A stretch of 64,000 nt of DNA from Pararhodospirillum photometricum DSM 122 (GCF_000284415.1 NC_017059.1:666772-730771), one strand, 5' to 3'; numbered from the stretch's first letter, positions 9,075 to 18,693 are shown. Notes: generated by a model from the letters alone, not told the origin. A program made the numbers and translations.

Positions 9075-9713
9075 GTGTCCCTTTCCTCCTTCACGGCGGC
9101 CGGCGCGGATCAGGACCCCCCGGCAGACGCCTCCCAGCCTCTTTTCGTGCTGGCCTCAGCGTCTCCCCGGCGTCTGGATCTCCTGGCCCAAGTGGGCGTG
9201 CGCCCTGACCGGGTCGATCCCGCCGATCTCGATGAAACGCCCCTGCGCGACGAATTGCCGCGACCCTATGCTCTGCGCATTGCCGAAGCCAAGGCGCAGG
9301 CGGTGGCCGGGCGTCACCCGGGGGCCTTTGTGTTGGCCGGCGACACCGTGGTCGCCCGAGGCCGGCGTATTCTCCCCAAGGCGCTGGACGAAAAGACGGC
9401 CCGGCGCTGTCTCGATCTGCTTTCTGGCGCGCGCCACCGGGTGTATGGCGGTCTAGCCTTGGTCACCCCCTCGGGGCGGCTGATCAGCCGGGTGGTTGTG
9501 ACCCAGGTTGCCTTCAAACGCCTGTCCGAGCCGGAGATGGCCGCCTATCTGGCCAGTGGCGAGTGGCATGGCAAGGCGGGAGGCTATGCCATCCAGGGCA
9601 AGGCGGCGGCTTTTGTGCCTTTTCTCTCCGGCTCCTATGCCAATGTGGTGGGACTGGCGGTCCATGAGGCCGTGTCCTTGCTGACCGGCAATGGCTATCG
9701 CTCTCCCCTCTGA
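9075..9713 (+). CDS. maf: Maf family nucleotide pyrophosphatase
   Basis: Maf/YhdE-type nucleoside triphosphate pyrophosphatase thought to remove non-canonical or surplus dTTP/UTP. 212 residues from a GTG start at 9075. Motifs: ASASPRRLDLL near residue 27, the catalytic region VLAGDTVVARGRRILPK, and GKAGGYAIQGKAAAFV with GSYANVVGL at the C-terminus. The first ~20 residues are a non-conserved lead, so a later start is possible. It overlaps the next gene by 23 bases. Confidence 0.93.
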   Translation: MSLSSFTAAGADQDPPADASQPLFVLASASPRRLDLLAQVGVRPDRVDPADLDETPLRDELPRPYALRIAEAKAQAVAGRHPGAFVLAGDTVVARGRRILPKALDEKTARRCLDLLSGARHRVYGGLALVTPSGRLISRVVVTQVAFKRLSEPEMAAYLASGEWHGKAGGYAIQGKAAAFVPFLSGSYANVVGLAVHEAVSLLTGNGYRSPL

Positions 9714-10935
9714 CCCGTTGGGGTCCCTGATTCTGGTCGATGACGGCCCCGGCGAAACGCGCTGGGCCTTGTGCGATGCCCAGGGTGCCTTGCGCGAGGT
9801 GGTCTTGAGCCGGGCCCATCGCCCGGAAGCGGGCGCCTGCCTGGCCGGCCGGGTGCGCGAGCGGGTGCCCGGGCACGCAGCGGTGTTTGTTGATCTGGGG
9901 GCGCCGCCCTGGGGCTTTTTGGCGGCCGAGGACGCGGCCGGAGGGCTGCCGCCTCTAGGGACGCGGGTTTTGGTCCAGGTGTTGCGCCCGGCCGTGGAGA
10001 CCAAGGGGCCCAAGCTGACTTTGGCCCTCTCGTGGCCCGGGCGCTTTTGGGTGTTGACGCCCGGGCGGCCCGGCCTGGGGATGTCCACCAAGATTCCCGG
10101 CAATCGCAAGGCGCTGCGCGCCCATTTCGAGTCTTTTTTGGCCCCGGGTGAAGGCGTTATTGCCCGCTCGGAGATTGCCGAGGCCGGCGACGACGCCTTG
10201 CAGGCCGATCTGGAGGCCTTGCGGACCCTGGCCGCCGAGGTGGCCCGACGGTTCTCGGCCACGTCGAACCTCGGGCTGCTGCAAGAAGCGCCGTCCCCGC
10301 TGGCGGCGTGGCTGGAGGAGCCGGGCGGGGCCCAGGCCCGGATTGTTGTAGACTCGGGGGGCCGTTTTCCTTTCGTTCAGGCCCTGGTGCACGCGCGCTT
10401 CCCCGGAGGCGGGCCACAGGTCACGGTGCATCACGATCCCGCCACCGCTTTGTTCGAGGCTTACGGGGTGGAAGCCGCCCTGGAGGAAGCGCTGGAGCCT
10501 GGGGTGGCCGTGCCGGGGGGCGGGTTTGTCCACTTTGCCGAGACCCAGGCGGTCAGTGCCGTGGACATCGACGCTCAGGGGCAAGCCCCGGACCTCGTGG
10601 CCCAGGCGGCGGTGCCTCTTATCGCCCGTCATATCCGTCTGCGCGGTCTGGCCGGGCAGATCGTCATTGATTTTCCTCGACGGCGCGGCCCGCCCGATCC
10701 TGCCTTGGTCACGGCCCTGGCCGAGGCGTTGGCCCAGGATCCGGCCGGAGCCCGGGTTTTGGGGGGCGACCCGGGGCGGCCTCGTCGAAGTGGTGCGGCC
10801 CCGTCGCCAGCCGCCCCTCTCAGCCCTGCTGCTTGATCCCCGGGCGGCGCCCCGCCCCAGCGCCGAGGCCGAGGTGCTGGCCGCCTTGCGCCGGCTGCGC
10901 TATCGGTTCGACCTGAGGGGCCAATCAAATGAGGG
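9691..10935 (+). CDS. ribonuclease E/G family protein, frameshifted near the 3' end
   Basis: RNase E/G-like endoribonuclease of the short alphaproteobacterial type found after maf. An S1-like N-terminal part (CLAGRVRERVPGHAAVFVDLG) is followed by the RNase core (PGNRKALRAHFESF, FAETQAVSAVDIDAQGQ, LRGLAGQIVIDFPRRR). At the G6 run 10761-10766 the frame shifts: the original frame stops at 10836, while frame +2 continues with GGLVEVVRPRR and LRRLRYRFDLRG. Removing one G restores a normal RNase G C-terminus. The exact stop is unclear because the restored frame runs on into a palindromic repeat; 10935 is approximate. The YacG gene often found next is absent. Confidence 0.85.
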
Positions 10936-10969
10936 GGTCTGGGGAGGCCCGCCTCCCCAGCCTTCCCTT
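10931..10969. repeat. GGGGAGGC palindromic repeat
   Basis: Copy of the dispersed palindrome between convergent RNase E/G and tam genes: GGTCTGGGGAGGC, CC, GCCTCCCCAGCC followed by TTCCCTTA. Bidirectional terminator-like position. Confidence 0.8.
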
Positions 10970-11769
10970 ACGAGCGCATCACCGGCCCCTGCGCGATCAA
11001 AAAGCCGCCGAAACGGAAAGATCGTCCCCCCCAACGTGGGCGATCCTCGGGGTACGGCACGGGCCGACGCGGGCGGCGATACTCCTCATAAAAGGCCGCG
11101 CGCGTCTCCTCGTCGCTCAAGCGCCGCAGAAAAGGGGCAAGCGCGCTGGCCCGCATCCAGGCCGCCACGGGGTCGGGCCCGCGCAGCAGCAAATGATACA
11201 CCGTCTCCCAAATATCGAGGTGACGCACCCGAACCGCGAGCAGGCGGGAGTACTTGAGCGCCGATGTCACCGGCATGGGCCGCAACAAAGGCTCCAGGAG
11301 ATCCCGCCACGGCCCCGCCCGCACCGCTTCGGTGATGCAGCGATAGGCGGGCTCATCAAAGGCGTGGGGCATCTGCACGGCCAGCACCCCCCCACGGGGC
11401 CAACATCTGGACCAGCCGGGGAAACAAGGTTTCGTGGTCGGGCACCAGATGCAGGGCAAAGCTGGAGTATAACAGGTCCACCGTGCGCTCGGGGACCCAC
11501 TGCCCGGGGTCGGCGGCGACAAAGGTGATCCGGCCCTCGGCATCGCCCCGGGCCTGGGCCTCGTCGAGATCGGCGGAGCTGGCATCCACGGCGGTGACGC
11601 GGGCCTCGGCGTAGCGCTGGGCGAGCAGGCGGGCGCCGTCGCCTTCCGCGCACCCCAGATCGACGATGCGCAAGGGGGCCTTCAAGGGGACACGCTCCAG
11701 AAGGTCGCGTGCCGCCCGCTGTTTAGGGCCGTGATAGGCTTGGAACTGTTCCGGGTCCCGGGGATCCAT
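10968..11769 (-). CDS. tam: trans-aconitate 2-methyltransferase-like protein, frameshifted
   Basis: SAM-dependent methyltransferase related to Tam, which esterifies trans-aconitate. The N-terminal part carries the SAM motif IVDLGCAEGDGARLLA and acidic loop VTAVDASSADLDEA; the C-terminal part continues with VLAVQMPHAFDEPAY and ETVYHLLL in another frame. The break is at the C7 run 11387-11393 (G7 on the coding strand). With one base fewer the protein reads through as about 266 residues, close to E. coli Tam. It may be a true pseudogene or a sequencing error. Confidence 0.85.
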
Positions 11770-12009
11770 GCTTCGCTCCCAATGGACCGTTTCGCCGTGT
11801 CTCGCTTTATGGAAGCCTTGGGCGAGCGGCTCAAGGTCTTTTTTCCAGTCAAACCAAAAAACTGCATAACAGGCTGAATAAAATCGGAAAGCCCGTCGAT
11901 TCCCCGGGGCTCACCCCTGGCCTTGCTGGGGCTTTTGGGGGTAGGGTGAGGGCGCGCTCCTCCCCGACCGACCGCCCGGAGCGCCTCACCGCACAGGCAG
12001 GACGATGTC

Positions 12010-15000
12010 ATGACCCACCCCTTCCCCTCGCTGGAGACCCCTCTTGCCCTGGGCTTTACCGTCGCCGACCTCTACACCGACGATGGGCTCGCGCGAGCGG
12101 ACGCGGCCTTCCTGGACACCCTGAGCGACACAGCACCCGATCTGGCCCAGGCCCTGCGCACCGCGCGCGCGGCCCCCGACAGCTTGGAGCCCAAGGCTCT
12201 CTCGGCCTTGATGCTGGCCCTGGCCCCGTATGTTGACGACTTTCTCGGGCGGTTGTTCAAGATCAGCGAGGCCCTGGCCGCGGCTGCCGAGCGCCACCAC
12301 GCGCTGGCCCCCCTCTACGCCTGCAAGCGAAGCTTCGTGCAGCGTATTGCCATCAAGCGGATCCGGGAGGCCGAAGCCCGCTTGGAAAACCCAGCCAGCC
12401 TGGAAGCGGCGCTGGCCCCCCTGATCGGCGCGCCGCTTGACGACGAACGCGCCTTCGCCCGGGCCGTGCTGCGCTGGCTGGACAACGACAAGGCCCACAG
12501 CGAAGCCCTGGACCTTGCCACCCACTTCGCCGCCTGGGCCGCCGAGACGCCCGAAGGGCAGGCCCGCTTCGCCGGCGGCGTCTTGTTCCGCCTGCCGCGC
12601 CAGCATGACATGGAACGGCTGGTGCCGACCCATGAGGTCGTGGAGGATGGGGTCTGCCGCCAAAGGCTGCCCGAGGCCCAGTTGCGCAACCGCGATGGCT
12701 TTGCCCTCACTGATACGGGCTGCGATCTGGCCCATGGCCTCTACGAGACCAGCTATTGCCTGTCTTGCCATCACACCGGCCACGACAGTTGCTCCCACGG
12801 CATGCCCGACCGCAAGACCGGCGGGATCGCCGTCAATGCGCTGGGCCGGGAGATGCTGGGCTGCCCCTTGTCCATGCGCATCTCGGAAATGAACGAGGCC
12901 AAGGGCCAGGGGCATGTCATCGGTGCCTTGGCTCTGATCGTGGTAGACAATCCCCTGTGTGCCGGCACCGGGCACCGCATTTGCAATGACTGCATGGTGT
13001 CGTGCGTTTATCAGAACCAAGCTCGGGATCCGGTCAACATTCCCGAGGTGGAAACCCGCGTGCTCAAGGACGTGCTCGACCTGCCCTGGGGCTTCGAGAT
13101 GTACAGCCTGCTCACGCGCTGGAATCCGCTCAACCTGGAGCGCCCCCTGCCCCGGCCGGCCTCGGGCCGCACCGTTCTGGTCGCCGGCTTGGGGCCAGCC
13201 GGATACACCCTCGCCCATCACTTGCTCAACGACGGCCACACCGTGGTGGCGATCGACGGCCTCAAGATCGAACCCCTCGACCCTCATTTGAGCGGGGTGG
13301 ATTCCCTGGGGCGGCGGGTGCCGTTTCGGGCCATCGAGCGCTGGGCCGAGTTTTATGAGCCGCTTGATCGCCGGGTGATGGGCGGCTTTGGCGGGGTGGC
13401 CGAGTATGGCATCACCGTGCGCTGGGACAAAAATTTCCTCACCATCATCCGGCTGCTGCTGGAACGCCGGGCGCGCTTCACCATGGTGGGCGGCGTGCGC
13501 CTGGGCGGCACCCTCACCCCCGAGGACGCTTTCGCGCTTGGCTTCGACCACGTGGCCCTGTGCCTGGGCGCCGGGCGGCCGACCATCGTGCCCATGAAAA
13601 ACGGCCTGGCACGGGGGGTCCGCCAAGCCAGCGACTTCTTGATGGCCTTGCAGTTGACCGGGGCCGGCCGGCGCGATTCGGTGGCCAATCTTCAAGTGCG
13701 CCTGCCCGTGGCGGTGATCGGCGGCGGCCTGACCGCCATTGATGCCTGCACGGAAGCCCTAGCCTATTACCCCATCCAGGTGGAAAAGTTCCTGGCGCGC
13801 TACGAGATCTTGGTGGCAGAACGCGGCGAGGCCTCGGTGCGCGCCAGTTGGAGCGAGGAAGAGCGCGAAATCGCCGAGGAGTTCCTGGTCCACGCCCGGG
13901 CGCTGCGCGCCGAACGGGTCAACGCCCGGCGCCAGGGCCGCCCGCCCCGCCTGCGGTCCATGGTGCAAAGCTGGGGCGGCGCCACCCTTTACTACCGCCG
14001 CCGCCTGCTCGATGCCCCGGCCTATCGCAACAATCACGAGGAGATCCAAAAGGCCTTCGAGGAGGGCATCGCCGTCGCCGAGCGCCTGACCCCCGAAGAA
14101 GTCGAACTCGATCGCTTCGGCCATGCCGCCTTCTTGCGCCTGCGCCACGTCAACACCCGCAAAGAGCACATCGTGCCAGCCCGCACCGTGATTGTCGCGG
14201 CCGGTACCGTCCCCAACACCGTGCTGGCCCGCGAACCCGGGGGCAGCACCCTGACCCTGGATGGCAAGTATTTCCAGGCGGTGGACGAGACCGGCACCAA
14301 GGTCCAGCCCGAGCCCCGGCCCAAGCCGGCCGAGGCCCAAGTGCTGACCCGGATCAACCCCGACGGCACGGCCATCAGCTTTTTCGGCGACCAACACCCG
14401 TCCTATGCCGGCAACGTGGTGGCGGCCATGGCCTCGGCCCGCCAGGGCTATGGGGTGATCTCCCGCCTGCTCGCCCAACGCCCGGCCGGCGAGGACAAGG
14501 GGCCGGCCCTGCAAGCCCTGGTCATTGATCAGTTCCGGCCCACGGTGCATGCCCTGGTCCGCCACACCCCGACCATCATCGAACTGGTGGTGCGTGCCCC
14601 AGCGGCGGCCCGACGCTTCGAGCCCGGCCAGTTCTACCGCCTGCAAAACTTCGAGCGCTTCGCCCACCGCATCGACGACACGACCTTAGCCATGGAAGGC
14701 GTCGCCCTGACCGGAGCCTGGGTGGATAAGGAAGCCGGTCTGCTCTCGATGATCGTGCTGGAAATGGGCGGCTCCTCCGATCTGGTCGCCCACCTCGCCC
14801 CCGGCGAGCCGGTCGTCGTCATGGGGCCGACCGGCGCCCCCACCACCTTACCCAAGCACGAAACCGTGCTGCTGGCCGGCGGCGGCTTGGGCAACGCCGT
14901 CTTGTTCTCGATCGGCCGCGCCTTGCGGGCCCGCGACAACAAGGTCCTGTACTTCGCCGGCTACAAGGGCCTGCACGACCGCTACCGCCTGGACGATCTC

Positions 15001-15510
15001 CACGCCGCCGCCGATGTGGTCGTGTGGTGCTGCGACCAAGCCCCGGGCTTCGTGCCCGAGCGGCCCCAGGACCTGAGCTTCGTCGGCACCATCGTCGATG
15101 CCATGGTGGCCTATGGCGACGGACGCCTGGGCGCCCAGCCCCTGCCCCTCGGCGACGTCAGTCGGATCCTGGCCATCGGCTCGGATCGCATGATGCAAGC
15201 CGTCACCAAAGCCCGCCACACGGTTCTCGCCCCCTTCCTGCGTGAAGGCCATATCGCCATCGGCTCCATCAACTCGCCGATGCAGTGCATGATGAAGGAG
15301 ATTTGCGGGCAGTGCCTCCAGCCCCAAGTGGATCCGGTAACGGGAGAGACGGTGATTGTCTTTACCTGCTTTAACCAGGACCAACCCCTGGACAAGGTCG
15401 ATTTCGCCGCCCTCGCCCAACGGCTGGGGCAAAACAGCGTGCCCGAAAAGCTGACCCGTCAGTGGATCGACCGTTGTTTGAAGCGGTTGGGCAAGCGGGT
15501 TGAGGCGTAG
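12010..15510 (+). CDS. large fused flavo/iron-sulfur oxidoreductase (GltD-like plus PyrK/FNR-like)
   Basis: 1166-residue cytoplasmic protein with three parts. Residues 1-~230 are helical and unassigned. Residues ~237-345 hold many cysteines (SYCLSCHHTGHDSC, then CAGTGHRICNDCMVSC), resembling the Fe-S region before GltD. Residues ~385-820 are a GltD-type FAD/NAD(P) domain (VLVAGLGPAGYTLAHHL; VAVIGGGLTAIDAC). Residues ~840-1130 resemble dihydroorotate dehydrogenase electron-transfer subunit/NfnA (FEPGQFYRLQNF, VVVMGPTGAP, LLAGGGLGNAVL) and end in a C-terminal cysteine cluster (CMMKEICGQC, FTCFNQDQ). The order NfnB-NfnA in one chain suggests pyridine-nucleotide electron transfer, perhaps bifurcation; this is inference. 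The CLSCH string is unlikely to bind haem because there is no export signal. Stands alone between repeats. Confidence 0.8.
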   Translation: MTHPFPSLETPLALGFTVADLYTDDGLARADAAFLDTLSDTAPDLAQALRTARAAPDSLEPKALSALMLALAPYVDDFLGRLFKISEALAAAAERHHALAPLYACKRSFVQRIAIKRIREAEARLENPASLEAALAPLIGAPLDDERAFARAVLRWLDNDKAHSEALDLATHFAAWAAETPEGQARFAGGVLFRLPRQHDMERLVPTHEVVEDGVCRQRLPEAQLRNRDGFALTDTGCDLAHGLYETSYCLSCHHTGHDSCSHGMPDRKTGGIAVNALGREMLGCPLSMRISEMNEAKGQGHVIGALALIVVDNPLCAGTGHRICNDCMVSCVYQNQARDPVNIPEVETRVLKDVLDLPWGFEMYSLLTRWNPLNLERPLPRPASGRTVLVAGLGPAGYTLAHHLLNDGHTVVAIDGLKIEPLDPHLSGVDSLGRRVPFRAIERWAEFYEPLDRRVMGGFGGVAEYGITVRWDKNFLTIIRLLLERRARFTMVGGVRLGGTLTPEDAFALGFDHVALCLGAGRPTIVPMKNGLARGVRQASDFLMALQLTGAGRRDSVANLQVRLPVAVIGGGLTAIDACTEALAYYPIQVEKFLARYEILVAERGEASVRASWSEEEREIAEEFLVHARALRAERVNARRQGRPPRLRSMVQSWGGATLYYRRRLLDAPAYRNNHEEIQKAFEEGIAVAERLTPEEVELDRFGHAAFLRLRHVNTRKEHIVPARTVIVAAGTVPNTVLAREPGGSTLTLDGKYFQAVDETGTKVQPEPRPKPAEAQVLTRINPDGTAISFFGDQHPSYAGNVVAAMASARQGYGVISRLLAQRPAGEDKGPALQALVIDQFRPTVHALVRHTPTIIELVVRAPAAARRFEPGQFYRLQNFERFAHRIDDTTLAMEGVALTGAWVDKEAGLLSMIVLEMGGSSDLVAHLAPGEPVVVMGPTGAPTTLPKHETVLLAGGGLGNAVLFSIGRALRARDNKVLYFAGYKGLHDRYRLDDLHAAADVVVWCCDQAPGFVPERPQDLSFVGTIVDAMVAYGDGRLGAQPLPLGDVSRILAIGSDRMMQAVTKARHTVLAPFLREGHIAIGSINSPMQCMMKEICGQCLQPQVDPVTGETVIVFTCFNQDQPLDKVDFAALAQRLGQNSVPEKLTRQWIDRCLKRLGKRVEA

Positions 15511-15518
15511 AGGTCGAA

Positions 15519-15555
15519 GGGAAGGCTGGGGAGGCGTGGCCTCCCCAGACCCCTC
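15519..15555. repeat. GGGGAGGC palindromic repeat
   Basis: AAGGCTGGGGAGGC, GTG, GCCTCCCCAGACCCCTC: a near-consensus copy of the dispersed palindrome between two convergent genes. Confidence 0.8.
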
Positions 15556-15573
15556 AGCTCTGAAAGGAAGGAG

Positions 15574-16485
15574 TTAGAAGAGGGGGGCGACGAAGCGGAG
15601 GTTCAGGAAGTCGCCGCCGACGTCGTTCTGGGTATAGACGTTGTGGTTCCAAGTCGCCATCACTGACAGGCCGCCGAACTGATAGCCAATAATCGGGCCA
15701 ATGCCATAGGACGCCACGATGCTGTCCTTGACCTCCCGGCCGTTCAGGGTGTCGGAATTCAACTGGTTTTGCTGGTGGGCGCCCAGGCCAAAGGTCCACT
15801 TGTCGAGGGTCTTGGTTGCCGTATAGTCGCCCGAGAACTGAACCCCGGATTTGTACTCATAGCCCGGCGCATGGGTGGCATCGACCGGAATGGTCAGGTG
15901 TAGATCCGCGCTCAGGTTCCAGCCGTCATGCAGCCAGCTCAGGCCCAAGTCAGGCTGAACAGCGGTGTAGCCGTTGCCCGAGGGCAGCCCGCCATTCAAC
16001 CGCTTGCCCTTGACCAGATCAGCCGGCGTCGTACTGGCGTCATCAAGATAAATCGACAGGCCGGGCTTGATGAAAAAGTCGTCGATCTTCCAGGAAAGCT
16101 GGCCCGGAATCAAAATCGTGTTGTAAAAGCCCCAGTTGCCCGAGCCCTTGCCCTGGGCCTCAAAGTCCGTATAGGCAATGGGCTGGGCAATGCCTACAGC
16201 ATAGTCAGCCCCGAACACCTTTAGCCCGGTGGACCACAACAACACCGGCACTTCCACCAACGCCGTCAAGTTGGTGCCATGCACCCGATTGCCGTCCGCA
16301 TCCCGCTTCTGGTAGTTCGCCCAGTAGTTATTCAGAATGAAATAGACCCCTTTCGGCGGCAAAGCCCCCGCCGCCAATCCTTCGTTCACCCCCTTGAGTT
16401 GGGGGTCCCACAATTCCGTGGCGGACGCCGTGGAAGACGCCATCACAGCCCCCATCAAGGCCGCCGCAGCCAGGATCTTTTTCAT
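15574..16485 (-). CDS. outer-membrane beta-barrel transporter-like protein (phenol MetA-type family)
   Basis: 303-residue protein with a clear signal peptide (MKKILAAAALMGAVMASS, cleavage expected after ASA near 23). The mature part is rich in alternating aromatic and polar strands (YFILNNYWANYQKRD, GFYNTILIPGQLSWKIDDFF, SGVQFSGDYTATKTL) and ends in LRFVAPLF, the C-terminal Phe typical of outer-membrane barrels. It resembles proteins annotated as MetA-pathway or SphA-like outer-membrane channels; the transported compound is unknown. The start at 16485 is chosen because GGAGGGAAG lies just upstream. Confidence 0.8.
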   Translation of the reverse strand: MKKILAAAALMGAVMASSTASATELWDPQLKGVNEGLAAGALPPKGVYFILNNYWANYQKRDADGNRVHGTNLTALVEVPVLLWSTGLKVFGADYAVGIAQPIAYTDFEAQGKGSGNWGFYNTILIPGQLSWKIDDFFIKPGLSIYLDDASTTPADLVKGKRLNGGLPSGNGYTAVQPDLGLSWLHDGWNLSADLHLTIPVDATHAPGYEYKSGVQFSGDYTATKTLDKWTFGLGAHQQNQLNSDTLNGREVKDSIVASYGIGPIIGYQFGGLSVMATWNHNVYTQNDVGGDFLNLRFVAPLF

Positions 16486-16680
16486 TCCGCTTCCCTCCAT
16501 AAGTCTTTCTCTGTGATGAAGACAAGCCCCCCTCGGCACGCCCCTGTAATACCGAGCGAACCGTCCCTCCAGACTTGGGCGGGTCTTGCGTCTGCGATGC
16601 TTTGTGTACTCAAGGATGGGAGCATAAACGTAAAGAGAATCCCCCGCAAACCCTTGGGGGCGAAAATGTGTCGAAAAAAA

Positions 16681-16717
16681 GAACGGCCGGGGAGGCACGG
16701 CCTCCCCAGACCCCTCG
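16681..16717. repeat. GGGGAGGC palindromic repeat
   Basis: GGCCGGGGAGGC, AC, GGCCTCCCCAGACCCCTC, just downstream of the tetR stop codon on the minus strand. Terminator-like position. Confidence 0.75.
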
Positions 16718-16733
16718 GGCATAGGGAGGGCGA

Positions 16734-17381
16734 TCAACGCCGCCGCGCAATCCCCTGGATCAGGATATCGCTGGCGATTTCGAAGACTGCTTCGGGATCG
16801 AGAGACTGATAAGAGGGGGCGAGCGTCCGCAGGCGCGGGTATTGTCCCTCCGGCGTTTCCAAGATCTCCCGCGCCTCGCCTGCGGTCGCGGGTCGGATCA
16901 GCCCGCCGATTTCGCCCATGCACAGGCCGATCACACTCGCATACCACGCGAGACAGACGGCCGGAGCGTCCGCGTCCGCTACTCCGGCCTCCGCCAGTGC
17001 GCGATGCACCATCTCGATCGGAGCGAAATCTGAGACACCGGTGTTGAGGAACCGCTGGATCAGGCCGAAGGTGTTGGGATGGCCCAGCGCCAGCGCGCGA
17101 TAATGACGGGCGTGATCGCGCAGTCGCTCATGCCACACTTTTGACTCGTCCACGCTTTCCAGCCGCGCTGTCAGCGCATCGGCCATCGCTCGGAACAGGC
17201 CGTCTTTATTTTTAAAGTGATAGAGGATCGCCATCGGATCACAACCGACGCGCTCGCCAAGTTTGCGAACACTGAAAACGCTTTCGCCGGCTTCTTCCAG
17301 GAAGTCTATGGCGGTCTGGAGAATGGCGTCTTTCGATAAGCTACGCGGGCCAGCTCCGACGCGGCTGGTCTTTCTCGGCAT
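16734..17381 (-). CDS. TetR family transcriptional regulator of the CDF exporter
   Basis: 215-residue TetR-type repressor: helix-turn-helix at ~18-60 (AILQTAIDFLEEAGESVFSVRKLGERVGC followed by ILYHFKNKDGLF), then an all-helical ligand-binding domain. The start at 17381 gives MPRKTSR. It lies 35 bases downstream of the CDF gene and is probably co-transcribed with it. A perfect palindrome overlapping the promoter of this pair (18435-18453) is the likely operator, giving autoregulation. The effector is probably a divalent metal or a compound linked to it, which is inference. Confidence 0.88.
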   Translation of the reverse strand: MPRKTSRVGAGPRSLSKDAILQTAIDFLEEAGESVFSVRKLGERVGCDPMAILYHFKNKDGLFRAMADALTARLESVDESKVWHERLRDHARHYRALALGHPNTFGLIQRFLNTGVSDFAPIEMVHRALAEAGVADADAPAVCLAWYASVIGLCMGEIGGLIRPATAGEAREILETPEGQYPRLRTLAPSYQSLDPEAVFEIASDILIQGIARRR

Positions 17382-17416
17382 TGCAATGCCTTCCTTTGTT
17401 CGTCGTGCCGGGCGGC

Positions 17417-18370
17417 TCATTCCGCCCACTCGGGGTCTCCGGTAAAGACGATCGTAAGCCAGCGATCCGGCCCTTCGCCACCGACCGCGTCGCCGATCTC
17501 GACACGCAGCGCGTCCCATTCGCCGATGGTCCGCGCCGGTGCATCGGCTGGAACGATGAAGTAAAGCTCGATCTCCTTCGAGCGGCCGACCCGGGCAACA
17601 TAGGCGCGGTACGAGTCAAGGCCGTGCTTTTCGACGAAGGCCCGCGCCACCGTGTCGATATGCGCCTTGAGGTCGGCCGGCGTCACGAGGAACATATCAG
17701 CCAGCGCTTGGCGGACGGTCGAGATCGGCAGCGGGATGATAAGCAGGCAGACAAACGCCAGAACCGCCGGGTCGATATAGGGCGAAATCCACTGCCATTT
17801 CGTATCCTGGACCGCATAGCCAAGGCAAAAGGCCATCAAAAGCGCCGCCGTAATTCCGGCAGACATGACCCAGGCCTTGACGTCGAGCCGGACGAACTCG
17901 GAGCCGATTTTACGGTTGGCGCGCACCTCGACAATGGCAACGGCGGCGCAGGCGATCAGCGTGATGACGGCATAGACAACAGCCCAACCGAATTCGAGGT
18001 CACGCCCGCCTTCAAGCAGACTGCTCAGCGCATTGACCAGCGCATAGACCGCCACGCCGATCAGCAGCGTCCCATTCAGCCCCAGCACCATCGGCTCCAG
18101 ATGCCAAAACCCCATCGAAAACCGCTCCCGCACCTTCCGCGATAGGTTCTTGGAAACGGTATGAGCGGTGATGAGATTAACCACGATCAGGGACAGCAAG
18201 CTCATGCTGGCATCGACGAGCGAATAAACCCCATCGAAGACAATGGAGAACGAACCAGAGATAAGGCCGAAGCCAATGCCGAGTGACGAGATCACCAGCG
18301 TCACGGCGATGGACGTTCTCAGCACACCACGTTCGTCACTCAGGTCGAAAAAGCGGGGCTTCGCGGTCAT
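17417..18370 (-). CDS. cation diffusion facilitator (CDF) metal efflux protein
   Basis: 317-residue inner-membrane protein with about six hydrophobic helices and a soluble C-terminal domain, as in CDF transporters that export Zn2+, Co2+, Fe2+ or Mn2+ in exchange for protons. Helix 2 has FDGVYSLVDASMSLLSL, matching the metal-site helix (D-x3-D), and helix 5 has the region RLDVKAWVMSAG with one conserved Asp. The cytoplasmic domain includes ADLKAHIDTVARAFVEKHG and EIELYFIVP. Metal choice cannot be read from this. First gene of a CDF-tetR pair with its own operator. Confidence 0.88.
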   Translation of the reverse strand: MTAKPRFFDLSDERGVLRTSIAVTLVISSLGIGFGLISGSFSIVFDGVYSLVDASMSLLSLIVVNLITAHTVSKNLSRKVRERFSMGFWHLEPMVLGLNGTLLIGVAVYALVNALSSLLEGGRDLEFGWAVVYAVITLIACAAVAIVEVRANRKIGSEFVRLDVKAWVMSAGITAALLMAFCLGYAVQDTKWQWISPYIDPAVLAFVCLLIIPLPISTVRQALADMFLVTPADLKAHIDTVARAFVEKHGLDSYRAYVARVGRSKEIELYFIVPADAPARTIGEWDALRVEIGDAVGGEGPDRWLTIVFTGDPEWAE

Positions 18371-18434
18371 GTCTCTGCCAATCGTCTGCCCATCCAGGCA
18401 CCGGTCAGCGCTACAGCCGTATCCGGACGGAATG

Positions 18435-18464
18435 ATTTCTACAACGTAGAAATAATCCGGTCAA
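18435..18464 (-). promoter_or_regulatory. promoter with overlapping TetR-type operator
   Basis: On the minus strand, TTGACC (18459-18464), a 17-base spacer, then TAGAAA (18436-18441) form a good sigma-70 promoter 65 bases upstream of the CDF start. Overlapping the -10 and spacer is the perfect palindrome ATTTCTAC-AAC-GTAGAAAT (18435-18453). A repressor bound here would block RNA polymerase, and the obvious candidate is the co-transcribed TetR protein. Confidence 0.7.
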
Positions 18465-18489
18465 GCTCCCCAACGGCTCAGAAAGGAAT

Positions 18490-18530
18490 GAGGGGTCTGG
18501 GGAGGCGCGCCTCCCCAGCCTTCCTTTTTT
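18490..18530. repeat. GGGGAGGC palindromic repeat
   Basis: GAGGGGTCTGGGGAGGC, GC, GCCTCCCCAGCCTTCC and a T6 run. It lies between the CDF promoter and the tRNA-Val pair. No other feature is visible in 18531-18693. Confidence 0.75.
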
Positions 18531-18693
18531 CGGGCCCCCACATCGCGACCACCCCGCCTTTTCAAAGGCAGGACGCACGACAAAACCACGCCAACCCACT
18601 AAATATGAAGGAGAAAATGCCTCCAGACGCATGCTCTGTTTTCGGCCTCAGCACGGCCCGAAAATGGATGCGATTCCTGGAAGGAGGAGTAGA

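Noticed and set aside
12750-12790. CLSCH in the fused flavoenzyme as a c-type haem site
   Set aside because: The protein has no signal peptide and the string sits in a multi-cysteine Fe-S-like region, so covalent haem is unlikely.
11986-13695. 569-codon open frame antisense to the fused flavoenzyme
   Set aside because: No recognisable domain; the plus-strand product has clear FAD and Fe-S motifs over the same stretch.
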